64,000 nt of DNA, from contig OX621264.1 of NCBI GenBank assembly GCA_951640165.1, positions 563,001 through 627,000 on the forward strand. The letters are read 5' to 3'. How positions within the stretch are numbered: the stretch's first letter is position 1; each line of letters starts with the position of its first letter. The notes under the pieces were generated by a model, which saw only the letters and a program-made list of their open reading frames with translations, ran no database searches and had not been told where the DNA came from. Origin of the DNA: Pseudoips prasinana (lineage: Eukaryota; Arthropoda; Insecta; Lepidoptera; Nolidae). The position numbers and the translations under genes were made by a program. Positions 21,412 to 33,000 of the stretch are shown here, in pieces.

Positions 21412-21775
21412 ACACTAATATTATAAAATGCGAAAGTTTGTGTGTGAGTGTGTATGTTTGTTACTTCTTCACGTCTAAACGGCTGGAGCGATTTTAATAA
21501 AATTTGGTATGGAGATAGCTGACACCCTGAATTAACACATACGCTATAATTTATAAAGTTTAACACGAGTAAAACCGCGGGGCACGGCTAGTATTATAAA
21601 TGCGAAAGTTTGTGAAGATATTTTTTACTCTTTCACACAAAATCTGCGAAACGGATTTTTATGGAACTTTCTATGTTAGTAGAAAGTTCCACAAAAATCC
21701 GTTATACATCCGAATAACACATAGGCTATAATTTATAAAATTGAACGCGGGTGAAACCGCGGATAACGGGTAGTA
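21412..21775. repeat. Two units of an 'AATATTATAAA...CCGCGG...CTAGT' dispersed repeat
   Basis: Each unit starts near CTAATATTATAAA(A)TGCGAAAG and ends near AACCGCGGGGCACGGCTAG or a relative. The second unit contains a quasi-palindrome (21651-21702). Relatives are at 33468, 37700, 43856, 61745 and 63515. A non-autonomous Helitron is a possibility, not shown. Confidence 0.6.
21651..21702. repeat. Quasi-palindrome, 23-bp arms, one mismatch
   Basis: ACGGATTTTTATGGAACTTT and AAAGTTCCACAAAAATCCGT flank a short loop inside a repeat whose sister units lack the inversion. Confidence 0.75.
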
Positions 21776-21889
21776 TTAAAATAATAAGAACACATTTATT
21801 ACGTATAATTTATTATTATTATATACTATACAAAATATAAAATTTAAATTTACTCTATTTGACATTTCTTCATACGTGTTTCTCAGCCT

Positions 21890-22637
21890 TAAATAATGGC
21901 TTAACGACAATTGTCTTGTGGCTACAACCGGGACCGACAGCTTAACGTGCTATCCGAAGCACGGAGACGTTCTGAAATGAAACCACTTTGACGGTCACCC
22001 ATCTATGGACTGACAGCGCACTTAGGCGCTTTCCCTCGTGAGTGTATGAGCGCCTTTGACAGGAGTCAAATAATTTTATTATATTAGTATATAGTATGTT
22101 GTTTTTCTTTTTTCAGTTTGAGAAGTGAATGCGGGTAGGACAAGAGCGGCAGTGCCTTCGCATGAATGGCTCAAATGTATATGTTAATATGGACATACCC
22201 CGGGATCCCGATTATTATTTAATCTATATATAAATCTTGATCCTGGCTTACAGGAGTTGCAGTGGTGGGTAAGAGGGAGGGACTAATCCCGATAAAAAAA
22301 TCTATATATAAAAGTGAATGTTAGTCTGTATGTCCTTTATAGAGTCGTAAACTATGCATTTGATCATGTGATGGTCTTCAGCAAAATGTTGTGCATGAGC
22401 CCTTGAAGGTTTCCGAGTTGGTGCTATCAATCTTCGACAGATGGCGCTATTATCAGTCCATTTTTTTTATTTATAGTTAGTGGCGTAGGAACGCTGGTAG
22501 GCTACAGCTAGTAAATTATAAATTTTATGAACATTGCGTGCGATTCAGCCTTTTACATAACTAAACTAATTAAAACCGAAATGTCATTACTTCTCTCTCT
22601 AATGCAGCTCCTATGAAAAGAACAGGGCATATACAGA
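21890..22637. repeat. Cluster of short dispersed repeats
   Basis: 21895-22080 shares ACCGACAGCTTAACGTGC with 60000-60140. 22235-22290 is repeat H. About 22300-22512 starts TCTATATATAAAAGTGAATG and ends GGCTACAGCTAGT, Helitron-like in its ends. No gene is seen. Confidence 0.5.
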
Positions 22638-23073
22638 GTGGCCGAGGAGTTGACGTTCAAACGCAAAATTTAGATACTTAATGATGAGGAGTATTCGAAG
22701 CATAAACCATAATCTCGTCATTTAAATTTCTTTTTGATACTTTGAAAATTTATAAGTCCTGAGCTCAAACCCTAATGTTGAACTTTCGAATAAATTCTAA
22801 GTCAGTTCTGCAATGATTAGATAAACCATACTTTTTAGGGTATTAGGTTAAACTATGCTAATTAGTTATCACAAAAAAAAACTGAACCAGTAATGTTCAA
22901 CAGAACGAGAAAAAAATCGAAAACTGATGTCAGGTGAAATTTACGAAAAAAATCACAAAAAAATATCTATCTCGAAAACTATGCAAAATCGTAGAACATA
23001 CATAGGGGTGATTCGGATACTTCTCATCATAAAGTATCAAAATTCTGCGTTTGAACGTCAATTCCTCGGCCAG
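22638..23073. mobile_element. MITE with about 60-bp inverted ends
   Basis: TGGCCGAGGAGTTGACGTTC at the left and GAACGTCAATTCCTCGGCCA at the right continue as inverted repeats through GATACTTAATGATGAGGAGT / ACTTCTCATCATAAAGTATC. The flanks CATATACAGA and CATGTATAGA agree at 8 of 10 positions and look like a diverged target duplication. It lies just beyond the eIF2B-beta stop codon. Confidence 0.75.
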
Positions 23074-23106
23074 CATGTATAGAACGGTCAACATCTAAAA
23101 CTACGC

Positions 23107-23152
23107 ACTCATACGCATCGGATCCATAATTATGGATCCGATGCGTATGAGT
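23107..23152. repeat. Perfect 46-bp palindrome without loop
   Basis: ACTCATACGCATCGGATCCA TAA is followed at once by its exact reverse complement. It lies about 260 bp downstream of the eIF2B-beta stop codon (minus-strand gene), so it may be in the 3' UTR. Confidence 0.9.
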
Positions 23153-23413
23153 AGATATTATAATTATAATTAGTCGGCAAGTTGTAACGTGAAGCTTATT
23201 TTTACACAGCAATTATCAAAACTAAAGAAGACAATATGTTATGTATTTTTCATAAGAACTTAAAACACGCAAGATGATAAAGAGAGAAATGTTCGAACAG
23301 ATGAATATTTTCAATTTCTCGATTTTACTGTTAGAGGGTATGTCCACGTTATGCCACCGTAGCCGAGATTCGTGGAGTGGCACTCCCTATGCCGACCCCC
23401 GGTGGCGGGTGAC

Positions 23414-23486
23414 TCAGAGTGTGTAGTCGTTGGCATCGTAGAGCTCCGACAGCAGCCGGTACATGTACGACGGGGAACTGCCTCCT
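23414..23486 (-). CDS. eIF2Bbeta: eIF2B-beta exon 10 (stop codon)
   Basis: It encodes GGSSPSYMYRLLSELYDAND then YTL and TGA (23416-23414). The C-terminal GG-SPSY-YRL-SELY block is the family signature. The acceptor is GTTGCAG. Confidence 0.95.
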
Positions 23487-23985
23487 CTGCAACAAGAAGC
23501 GTTATCAGGACAAATTATCGTCAAAATGTATTTTTACGGCGAGCGAGCGAGATTTAAACAAACACCAAAAAACTCACAACTTTGTCATTTTTAATACTAC
23601 TCCAGAAGCAATACGACGGGTGATTAGCAAAGAGTTCTTTCTGAGACATCTATAAAATTCATGTATTGATGATTTCACAATGTATATAATAGTTATATCG
23701 CTGTTCTTTTATATATTAACTTGCTTCTTGCTAAAAATCAAAATCAATAGTCATTTATTCCGTTAAAATATTAGATTTGTGTGGAATCGTCAATTTTTGT
23801 TTACCCTACCGTGCAGTGCATGACGTGGCAGCTACTGAGAAACACTGCCAGAAAACTCAGTAGGAATTCTTTTTTAAATTTTTTTTTTTCACATAAAATT
23901 ACATTGCATTTAAAAGTGTTAATTTAGAGCGACTCAATCCCAAGCTGTTTTTTCACTTAAATAATCAGAAGTTTTGTAATATGCC

Positions 23986-24021
<36 letters not shown>

Positions 24022-27000
24022 TTTTATTTTTTTTTAACTTGATTCGTGCAGTTATGCGTGGGCTCTAACCGCCTAGCAAAAATTCAACTACAAACTAAGT
24101 ACCCGCGCCGGAGGGCGCCCCCTGTGGGGCTCGAACCTCGGCTCTGGGCGGTTACTGACGTGGAGAGGGTAAGATATCGTGGTTTTAGGGGATTTTGTGC
24201 AACTGTCGCTCTACGTTAATGCGCGACGCGGGCCTCGCTACCGGTTTAGGTCCGGAGCGGGCATTCATCGGATCGAAATATGCCCTGCTACACAATTTGG
24301 CTTTTACACTTCTTTTAAACTTATTCATAGACATTTCTCGGATATCATTGGGAAGTTTGTTATAGAATCTTATACATTGCCCCATAAAAGAATTACTTAC
24401 AAGCGGGGACCTGTAATTGGCTTTATGACGCTTAGTAACGCCATTTATATTTGTATTTAAAGCTGTTGGTCTTCCTATTAAATAAATAAATAAACCAATA
24501 TATATTTTCACCGTCTACAAAAGAAGGAGGTTGTCGTCTGGACTCTGGCATACCAGTAATGTGCTTTGTAGTCTATATGAGGAGGCCACGTCTCTCACCC
24601 CTCTCACCAAGAGACTGTCACCACGGTCGATAATATTACTTGCCAGACGCCAACCAGAACGACTCGTTCTGGTCACTGTTCGTTCCCAGACGAACCGAAG
24701 GTGTTATTAGTTCATTCAATCAGTCTATCTTATATTTTAGCGCAGTTCACATGTGTTTTCATAAGTTCGCATTATTATCCCTACAATACAGTCCATTAAA
24801 CCAATGTGTGCAGTTTCATTTCAAGATAAACAGGACCAGGCTGCACAGTCACAAGGTACGATTTCCGGACTATAATCGACCGCGGTGACGGTCTCTGGGG
24901 GGGGGGGGGGGGGGGGGGAGTAATGTTGCCTCCTTATACAACATGTAACGTAATTAACGCACATCCTGAAAATAGTTTATTCAGAATCGTTTACTGAATC
25001 GATTTCTATTATTTTTTATATAGGTAATTTTTTATACCAAAATAATTTGTAATGGACCGTAACTCAAAATAATAAGACTTTAAAATCGCCGTTTTATTTG
25101 TATTCATACAAATTCCATCATTCAACACAAAATAGACAAAAACAAACTTTATTCCAAGAAACTAATTTAGTAAATAACAATTCATATAAATGTTAAATTA
25201 AAAATTTAGTGTATGTATTATGATTACAACATAATATTCTAATTGGGGTGTCTGAGGGTGTGCGTTAATTACGTTACATGTTGTATAGACTACAAAGCAC
25301 ATGATTGGCTTATATTGTCAAAGCACTTCGACATAATCACTCAAATTCAGTCAGACAATACGCTAGTTCCAACCAGGGGCTCTACCGGCTAAGTCACCGA
25401 ACATCGATTTCTTAAATGGCGTTCAAATAAACAAAGGTTATAAATGACTTAATCAATCGTTACATCGGCTTCCATGAGCACATGTGACGTCATAAATGGT
25501 CCGGAATCGATTCACAACGTTGAAGCCTATTTAACGATTGATTAAGTCGTTTTTAACCATTATTTATTTGAACGCCATTTTAGGAATCGATTTTCGGCGA
25601 CTTAGCCGGTAGAGCCCCAGAGTCTTCGTAGATTGTTTCGTCGTGAAACCCTCGGGTCCCGGTATTATAATTGCCCATAACAAAAGGACTATACGATTTT
25701 TTTATCGCTAGGGCATGCTCTCGTATAGCCTCAAATACATTTTGTTTTAATCGGTTGCCTAAAAAAACAAAGTTGGTTTAATCTTCAAACAGTCGTTTAT
25801 GTATAATAATAGGTGAGGGTTAAGCAATCAAGTTCCCTTAATCCTCCCCCACTTCCCCCATACACACACACAGACAGTCGCCTCACCGCTTCGTGTCGCG
25901 AGTTCGAGTACCGCGCAGGAAAACTATTTGTGTGACCCATAAATAATTGTTCTAAGTCTGGATGTAATTTGTGTCGGTATATTATGTTTGTAAAGTACCT
26001 CGCGACATAGGGATTAGATTCCCTACTGCGGACGTTGTCTTTAAAAAAACAATAGACCTATGTAATAATCATCGTAATATTATGGTGTAGGAAAGGTCCG
26101 AGGTCCGAATACCCCAAGTCCGGGGTGGGGTAACTAGAGCCCCCCATTATCTATTCCCCAAGTAGTTGACACACTTACAGGTTGGTGATGAACAGCGTGA
26201 TGTGGTCGGGCGGCGTGAAGTCGTACGCGGGCGCAGTCACGTGCACGCAGCTCAGCTCGTGCCGGCTGCACACAACAACAACAACATATACATATGTATA
26301 CATTGAATTGTACTTACTTACAATATATCTATATATTATGTATGTATTTAGTATACATGTATTTAGTATACAATGTATGTATATAGTATGTATGTATTTA
26401 GTATACAATATATGTATATAGTATGTATGTATTTAGTATACAATGTATGTATATAGTATGTATGTATTTAGTATATATAGTAGGCTCTTGTACTGAGTAC
26501 CAATGGGTACTGTTAACAAAGTATAAGTACACCGACAACTGCCCTCTTAAATAATCCCTATTATTGTCCATTCTTTGGTTGTCTGGAAGAGATCACATTT
26601 TAGTGATAAGACCGCCAATTGTATACTTTTTAATTGCATGCTCCTGTACTGTATGATTTTAATATTGGTGTACAATAAAGAGTTAATCTATCTATCTGAA
26701 TATCTTACAAATATTATTTATATCTACAAACATGAAATTTTTACAACAAGCATTTCAAATTTGCAAAAAGATTTTATCTAATGAATATATATTCATTTTT
26801 TTTTTAATGCACATCAAATATTTTAATTGACGTTCCTGATGGCGTGGTTGGCAAATGCTTGCTTTTCACGGCGGGGTTTTCGTGGGTTCGATTCCCACTT
26901 AGGACAGATATTTGTGTGCATGAACTTGTCTGTTTGTCCTGAGTCTGGGTGTAATTATCTACATATGACGGTCACCGTAGCCTAGTTAGTAGTGCTCCTG

Positions 27001-30000
27001 CCTACGAAGCTGGTGGTCCTGGGTTCGAATCCCGGTATGTACAAATATTTGTGTGATGAGCACGAATATTTGTTTCTGAGTCATGGATGTTTCCTATGTA
27101 TATAAGTATTTATCTATCTATATAAGTATGTATATCGTCGCCTGGTACCCATAGTACAAGCTTTGCTTAGTTTGGAGCTAGGATGATCTGTGTGACATTG
27201 TCCCGAGATATTATTATTATTATTGCTAAGACAATTATATTTTGTGATAAATATTTTGCTGTACTTTTATTTAGAATACGGAATTATCGACGAGCCTGTT
27301 GGCGTGGTTGACAAATGTTTGTTTTTCACGCCGGAGGTTGTGGATTCGATTCCCACCCCTGACATGATATTGTCATAACATGTCTGTTTGTCCTAAGTCT
27401 GGGTGTAATTATCTACATAAGTATGTATTTACAAAAGAACAGTAGTATACATAGTATATCAGTTATTTGGTTTCCATAGTACAAGCGCTGCTTAGTTTGG
27501 GAATAATCTTCCAGGATATTATTATCAGGTAATAGTTATTCTTGTTTTAGGGGTTAATATATAGGACATTGTTTTTTTTTTTCATATCCAAATGATGGTC
27601 TTTGAGGCACACCAACGGTTATGTGACTCGTGCAGCAGCGGGTATTACAATGTGTAAGGGCTACGTGCAGCAGGGGGTATTACAATGTGTAAGGGCTACG
27701 TGCAGCAGGGGGTATTATAATGTGTAAGGGCTACGTGCAGCAGGGGGTATTACAATGTGTAAGGGCTACGTGCAGCAGGGGGTATTACAATGTGAAAGGG
27801 CTACGTGCAGCAGGGGTATTACAATGTGTAAGGGCTACGTGCAGCAAGGGGTATTACAATGTGTAAGGGCTACGTGCAGCAGCGGGTATTACAATGTGTA
27901 AGGGCTATGTGCAGCAGGGGGTATTACAATGTGTAAGGGCTACGTGCAGCAGGGGGTATTATAATGTGTAAGGGCTACGTGCAGCAGGGGGTATTACAAT
28001 GTGTAAGGGCTACGTGCAGCAGGGGGTATTACAATGTGTAAGGGCTACGTGCAGCAGGGGGTATTACAATGTGTAAGGGCTACGTGCAGCAGGGGGTATT
28101 ACAACGTGTAAGGGCTAAGTGCAGCAGCGGGTATTACAATGTGTAAGGGCTACGTGCAGCAGAGGGTATTACAATGTGTAAGGGCTATGTGCAGCAGGGG
28201 GTATTACAATGTGTAAGGGCTACGTGCAGCAGAGGGTATTACAAAGTGTAAGTGGTACTGACTCGTAGGGCAGCGCGGCGCTGGGTGCGGCGGGTGCGGC
28301 GTGCTGCGGCGCGTGCAGCGGGCACAGCTTGTACAGCGGGGCCAGCGCCAGCACCTGCGGGGCACCATACACACTTACTACTAGTAGTAATAATCATTAT
28401 ATTTCGGACAACTAAAAGATTCATAAATATCGATATTGTTAGGACGTTGGAGCCAAAAACACAGGGACTTATGGTAGCGCTGTAGGGACCTACAAGCCAT
28501 AGAGTGCCATAGAGCGCAGCGCAGTGGGCGGCCGCTCCATAGAATGGCATAGTCACCGCCTGCGCGTGCGCCGGAGGTGCAGTGGTGGCGAGGAGCGACA
28601 AGTCCCTGCGTCGAGGACCATGGAACACTGTCCAATGGATTCAGTTGGGCGCCACGCGCGTTCATTCTCATCCTCAGCAGAGCATCAAACTTGGATCGCG
28701 CCTATTGGTTGGATATCACAGTATGACGTTCATGCCCGTTCTCTGGTAGATATTCCCTCGGGTCAACTTCGACGCCTCCCACGGGATGAGATGGGGTGAT
28801 GATATTCAGATATTGACCGCCGTCACCACAAAGCAAAGTAACTTCATACCATTGTTTAAAACAGGCTTTAAAGACGATCCCTGCAATTATCGTCCCATCT
28901 CCATTTTACCAGCATTCAGTAAAATATTTAAAAAAACACATACTCAAGCAGTTACTCAAGCATTTAAATTTTAACTACCTCTTACACCACAACCAGTTTA
29001 GTTTTACTAAAGGGCGATCTACTGCAGCTGGAGCGATTGCGCCGATAAAACATATATTTGATGCATGGGAGAAGTCACAGAATGCTATTAGGGTGTTTTG
29101 TGACCTTTCAAAAGCATTTGATTGAGTTTACCAAGATTCGCTATTACTGAAATTACGACACTATGGCGTAAGGGAAGTTGCACTTGACGTGTTGTCCTCT
29201 TGCCTTAATCAGAGAGTTCATTGTGTCGGCGTAGGTGGAATTAAGTCAAATGATCTACCCGTCAATTTAGGTGTGCCACAAGGGTCCATTCTTGGTCCCT
29301 TCTTATTCATGGATTAAACAAAATCTGTGATGTTATACTTTTTACGGATTACACTTCTCTCATCTTTAAAGTAGACCGAAACTGAGATAACCTTGCCGAA
29401 ATAAATAGTCCTGTCTCACTGATTACCGAATGGTTCACGGTTAATAAATTAGTTCTCAATGCCAAAAAACATAGTTGTAAGAAGATCTAACTATAAACAA
29501 CCAATTCTAACTTCTTTTTTGTTTAAAAGGGATGATGGATTGGATACCTATTGGAATCCTTTTTATTAATATGTCGGAGAATAATAAATAAACTATGAAC
29601 GATTCTATAAGAATAAAGTGGCAACACTAGTTAATCATGGAGATCATAATAATGGAGTAGCAACGCTGTTGTACGTGTCATCGTGATTTGAAGGGTTGAC
29701 ATTTGACGTTGTCAATGAACTAATATCTGTCAGTAGTGCGATTGAACTTGACACTTGTTCTAGTACCGTCGCCTGCGCCGGGTGTGCGCACTGATCGATT
29801 TTAAAAATACAACATGGCGGACACGGACCTCGTTGACGTCGATTCTAATCCATCTGAATCTGCGACAAATATATATGTACATATGTATCGATTAGATCCG
29901 CGAATAATGAAATCTTTAGCTGCGAATAAGGAATTGGGTCGTATTTTTTTAGTCTGCAAAAAGAAGCTTTGTGTATCAGTTGTCTGGTTAGCATAGTTCA

Positions 30001-33000
30001 GGCTCTGCCTAGTTGGGATCAGATGGCAGTGCATTAGTTGTCCCGAGACATTTCTGCTGTATGTATGTATGTGTACGCACCGGCACGCTGTAGAAGTGCG
30101 CGGCCTGGGTGACGGCGTGCAGCCCCGCGCCCGCCAGCGCCGCGCCGCCCGGCAGCGCCGCCTCCACGCCCACCACCACCTGGAAATAACAACAACACTA
30201 ATAGCACTGAAGCGCCAAGGGCCCCGATACCAAATCAATATTCTTATTAAAGTAATCATGACCATTGTATCAGCCGAAAGACGTTCACTGCTGCACAAAG
30301 ACCATAATTGTCACGCTTGGTAGACGGGTTGGCGATCGCAGTAAACGGAGAGACAGTGCCTCTAGATGACGTCTATGCTCCTCCTTTTATATATACATAT
30401 ATTGTATGCGATGCTTTGATCCAATTTTGGGGTAGTTGTAACATAAATAGTGGATAGGGTTACAATTTCAGGATTTTCTTAATCTGGCTGGACTTTACTG
30501 ATCTCATGCAAACTCAGGAATTTTTGAATTTTCAGTAAACAAACACAGTATGCTATTGGGGAGTTTTGGGACTTTTCTAACTAATAAGTCCTTAATATAT
30601 TAACATGTCATGTCCAATAAATTAATTTACAAATGATAGTACTTATATATAATGTAGTAATGATTTAATTTATTATTAAGAATTTGATTTCATTCATAAT
30701 TTCATTTATGTCTATACTTCAGAAATTCATCTACTGTATAAAAACACTTTTCGACTAGAAATTTATATAATTCAGTCTTGAATTTTGTTTTGCTTAATGA
30801 CTTAAAATATTCAGGTAGATGATTGTATAATTTAACTGACATATGGTTTGAATTTCTGGCTGCGATATCAGTTTTACTTCCTGGAAGTAATAGTTTATTT
30901 GGAAACCTTGTGTTGCGTTTACTGAAATCACACTTCTTATTATAAAGTTCCAGGTGATCATTAACAAAGTTGCACACTTCATATATGTAAAGACATGGCA
31001 AGGTGAGCAAATCCAGACTTTTGAATAGTGGTTTACAGCTAGTTAACGGAGTTACGTCACAGATTGCGCGAATGCATTGCTTTTGTGATATAAATGCTCT
31101 TTCTATTTTGACTGAGTTTCCCCACAGCAAAAGGCCATATCTTAAATTTGATGCCACAAGGGCTGTTTTAACATTGCTTACTTTTGTCAGCCTGCATAAT
31201 GCATATGCAAAACGATTAATTTTTGAGCAAACTTTATCCACATGCTTTTTCCATGTGCAACAATCATCCAATACTAAACCTAAAAATGTAGTCTCATTAG
31301 CTTCAAAAATTGTATAGTCTTGGTATGTTATAGTCAAGTTTTTCTTCGAAGCTTGTCTACTTCCGAACAGTACGAACAACGTTTTGGTCATATTTACTTT
31401 TAAAAGATTATTATTTATCCAATTTATAATTTTCGCAATGCAGTCGTTGATATCATCATTATATGTTTGTTTCGAGACACAGGGAACTATAGCTGAAATA
31501 TCGTCAGCAAATAATGTGCAGCGATGCTTTGTCACATTCGGTAGGTCGTTTATAAAAATTAAAAATAGCAAAGGACCCAAAATGCTGCCTTGAGGAACAC
31601 CAACTCTTATTTGTTTAGTGTCAGATTTGTTAATTTCTTCTTCCGTGTATTTATTAATATTACATATTTCAACAAATTGTTTCCTATTGCTAAGATAACT
31701 TTCTATCCATGCTAGTGGTGGTCCCCGTATACCATAAATTTCACATTTCCTAAGCAATAGGGAGTGTGATACCATGTCAAATGCCTTGCTTAGATCAAAA
31801 AAGACTCCTGTTGTAGGTATTCTCTTATTTACGTTTTCAACTATATTTGCAATGAGATTAAACGCAGCTAAACTCGTGGATTTCCCTTTCTGAAATCCAT
31901 TTTGGTCAATATTTATAACATTATACTTGTTTAAGAAACTTCATATTCTTTTATGCATAGCCTTTTCAAACACTTTTGCTATAACTGGTATCAATGCAAT
32001 AGGTCTATAGTTATTTATATCTGTTTTTTCACCTTTTTTATACAAGGGTTTTATTTTGGATATTTTCAGTCCTTCAGGAAATGAACCTTGTAAAAATGAT
32101 AAATTCATTAAGTAATTCAAAACATGAGATATTTCATTAGAGCATAATTTAATTATTTTAGTAGATATTTCGTCATAACCTACGGCGTTAGTATTTTTCA
32201 GACTTATTATAATATTGAATACCTCGCTTTCACTAGTTGGGGCTAAAAACATACAATATGAATATAATGTCACTCCACGATAAATTGTAGAAGCATTCAC
32301 GAAATTTCCTAATATTGTCGGGATGATAGTCTCTTCTTTTCTGGTACCAAAATTGTATGGGTTCTTTTTTATTTATAACCGGAATTGATAACATCTGACC
32401 TGTGTTATGATCAGATAAGTTCAGATGCAGGAGCTGGCTCTTAGCATCTGAAACATTACTTATAATTTGATCAATGCAGGCATTCTGTCTCGTAGGCTCA
32501 CGTATGTGTATAAAAAAGTTTTGGCTCTCAACGATTCTATTGAATTCCATTGAGGCAGGCGTGGGTTTCAATAGGTCAATATTAAAGTCACCTGTAATGA
32601 CTATTTTTCTATTTATTTTATGTCTAAGTCGAGTAAGTAAATTTTCTAACCTATTTAAAAAGATAAGTGGGTTACTATTTGGTATTCGGTAAATGCATAT
32701 TACTATACACTTAATTTTGGTAATTTCTATCCCACAAATTTCAAAACAATAGTCTTTGCATAGTTCTTCCAGAAAACTTAGATTACTAAATTCTATATAG
32801 TCTCGGCAAAATATTGCGACTCCGCCACGACGGTGCTTGGATCTAGACGGTGCTTGAATGAATACTTATTTTTGTACGAATATAAAATCTAACAAATTAT
32901 CAAAAGTCGTAGAACAAAACTTGTTGCTTATGGTGTTAGCTATCTAGTCCTGCGAGGTTGTTGGTGTTTTACAAGTAGACCAGTATATTTGACTTTGACG

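Noticed and set aside
23419..23655. Plus-strand ORF with zinc-finger-like Cys and His spacing
   Set aside because: Its first part is the antisense of eIF2B-beta exon 10, and the rest is intron. The Cys/His pattern is not a known finger.
26966..27060. tRNA gene-like A- and B-boxes (also at 1, 10777, 16339, 49938-50208, 53738, 58800, 60141)
   Set aside because: They recur as heads of longer dispersed units with constant bodies and tails. No cloverleaf with acceptor stem is formed, so they are SINE promoters.
27624..28250. CRISPR-like array of 35-bp repeats
   Set aside because: Units are contiguous without unique spacers and the DNA is eukaryotic; it is a minisatellite.
28239..28628. 129-codon minus-strand ORF
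   Set aside because: It overlaps exon 8 in another frame and runs through repeat sequence. High GC makes all frames open there.
29801..30298. 165-codon minus-strand ORF
   Set aside because: It reads through exon 7 in the wrong frame and through the SINE tail. The correct frame of exon 7 is fixed by phase and homology.
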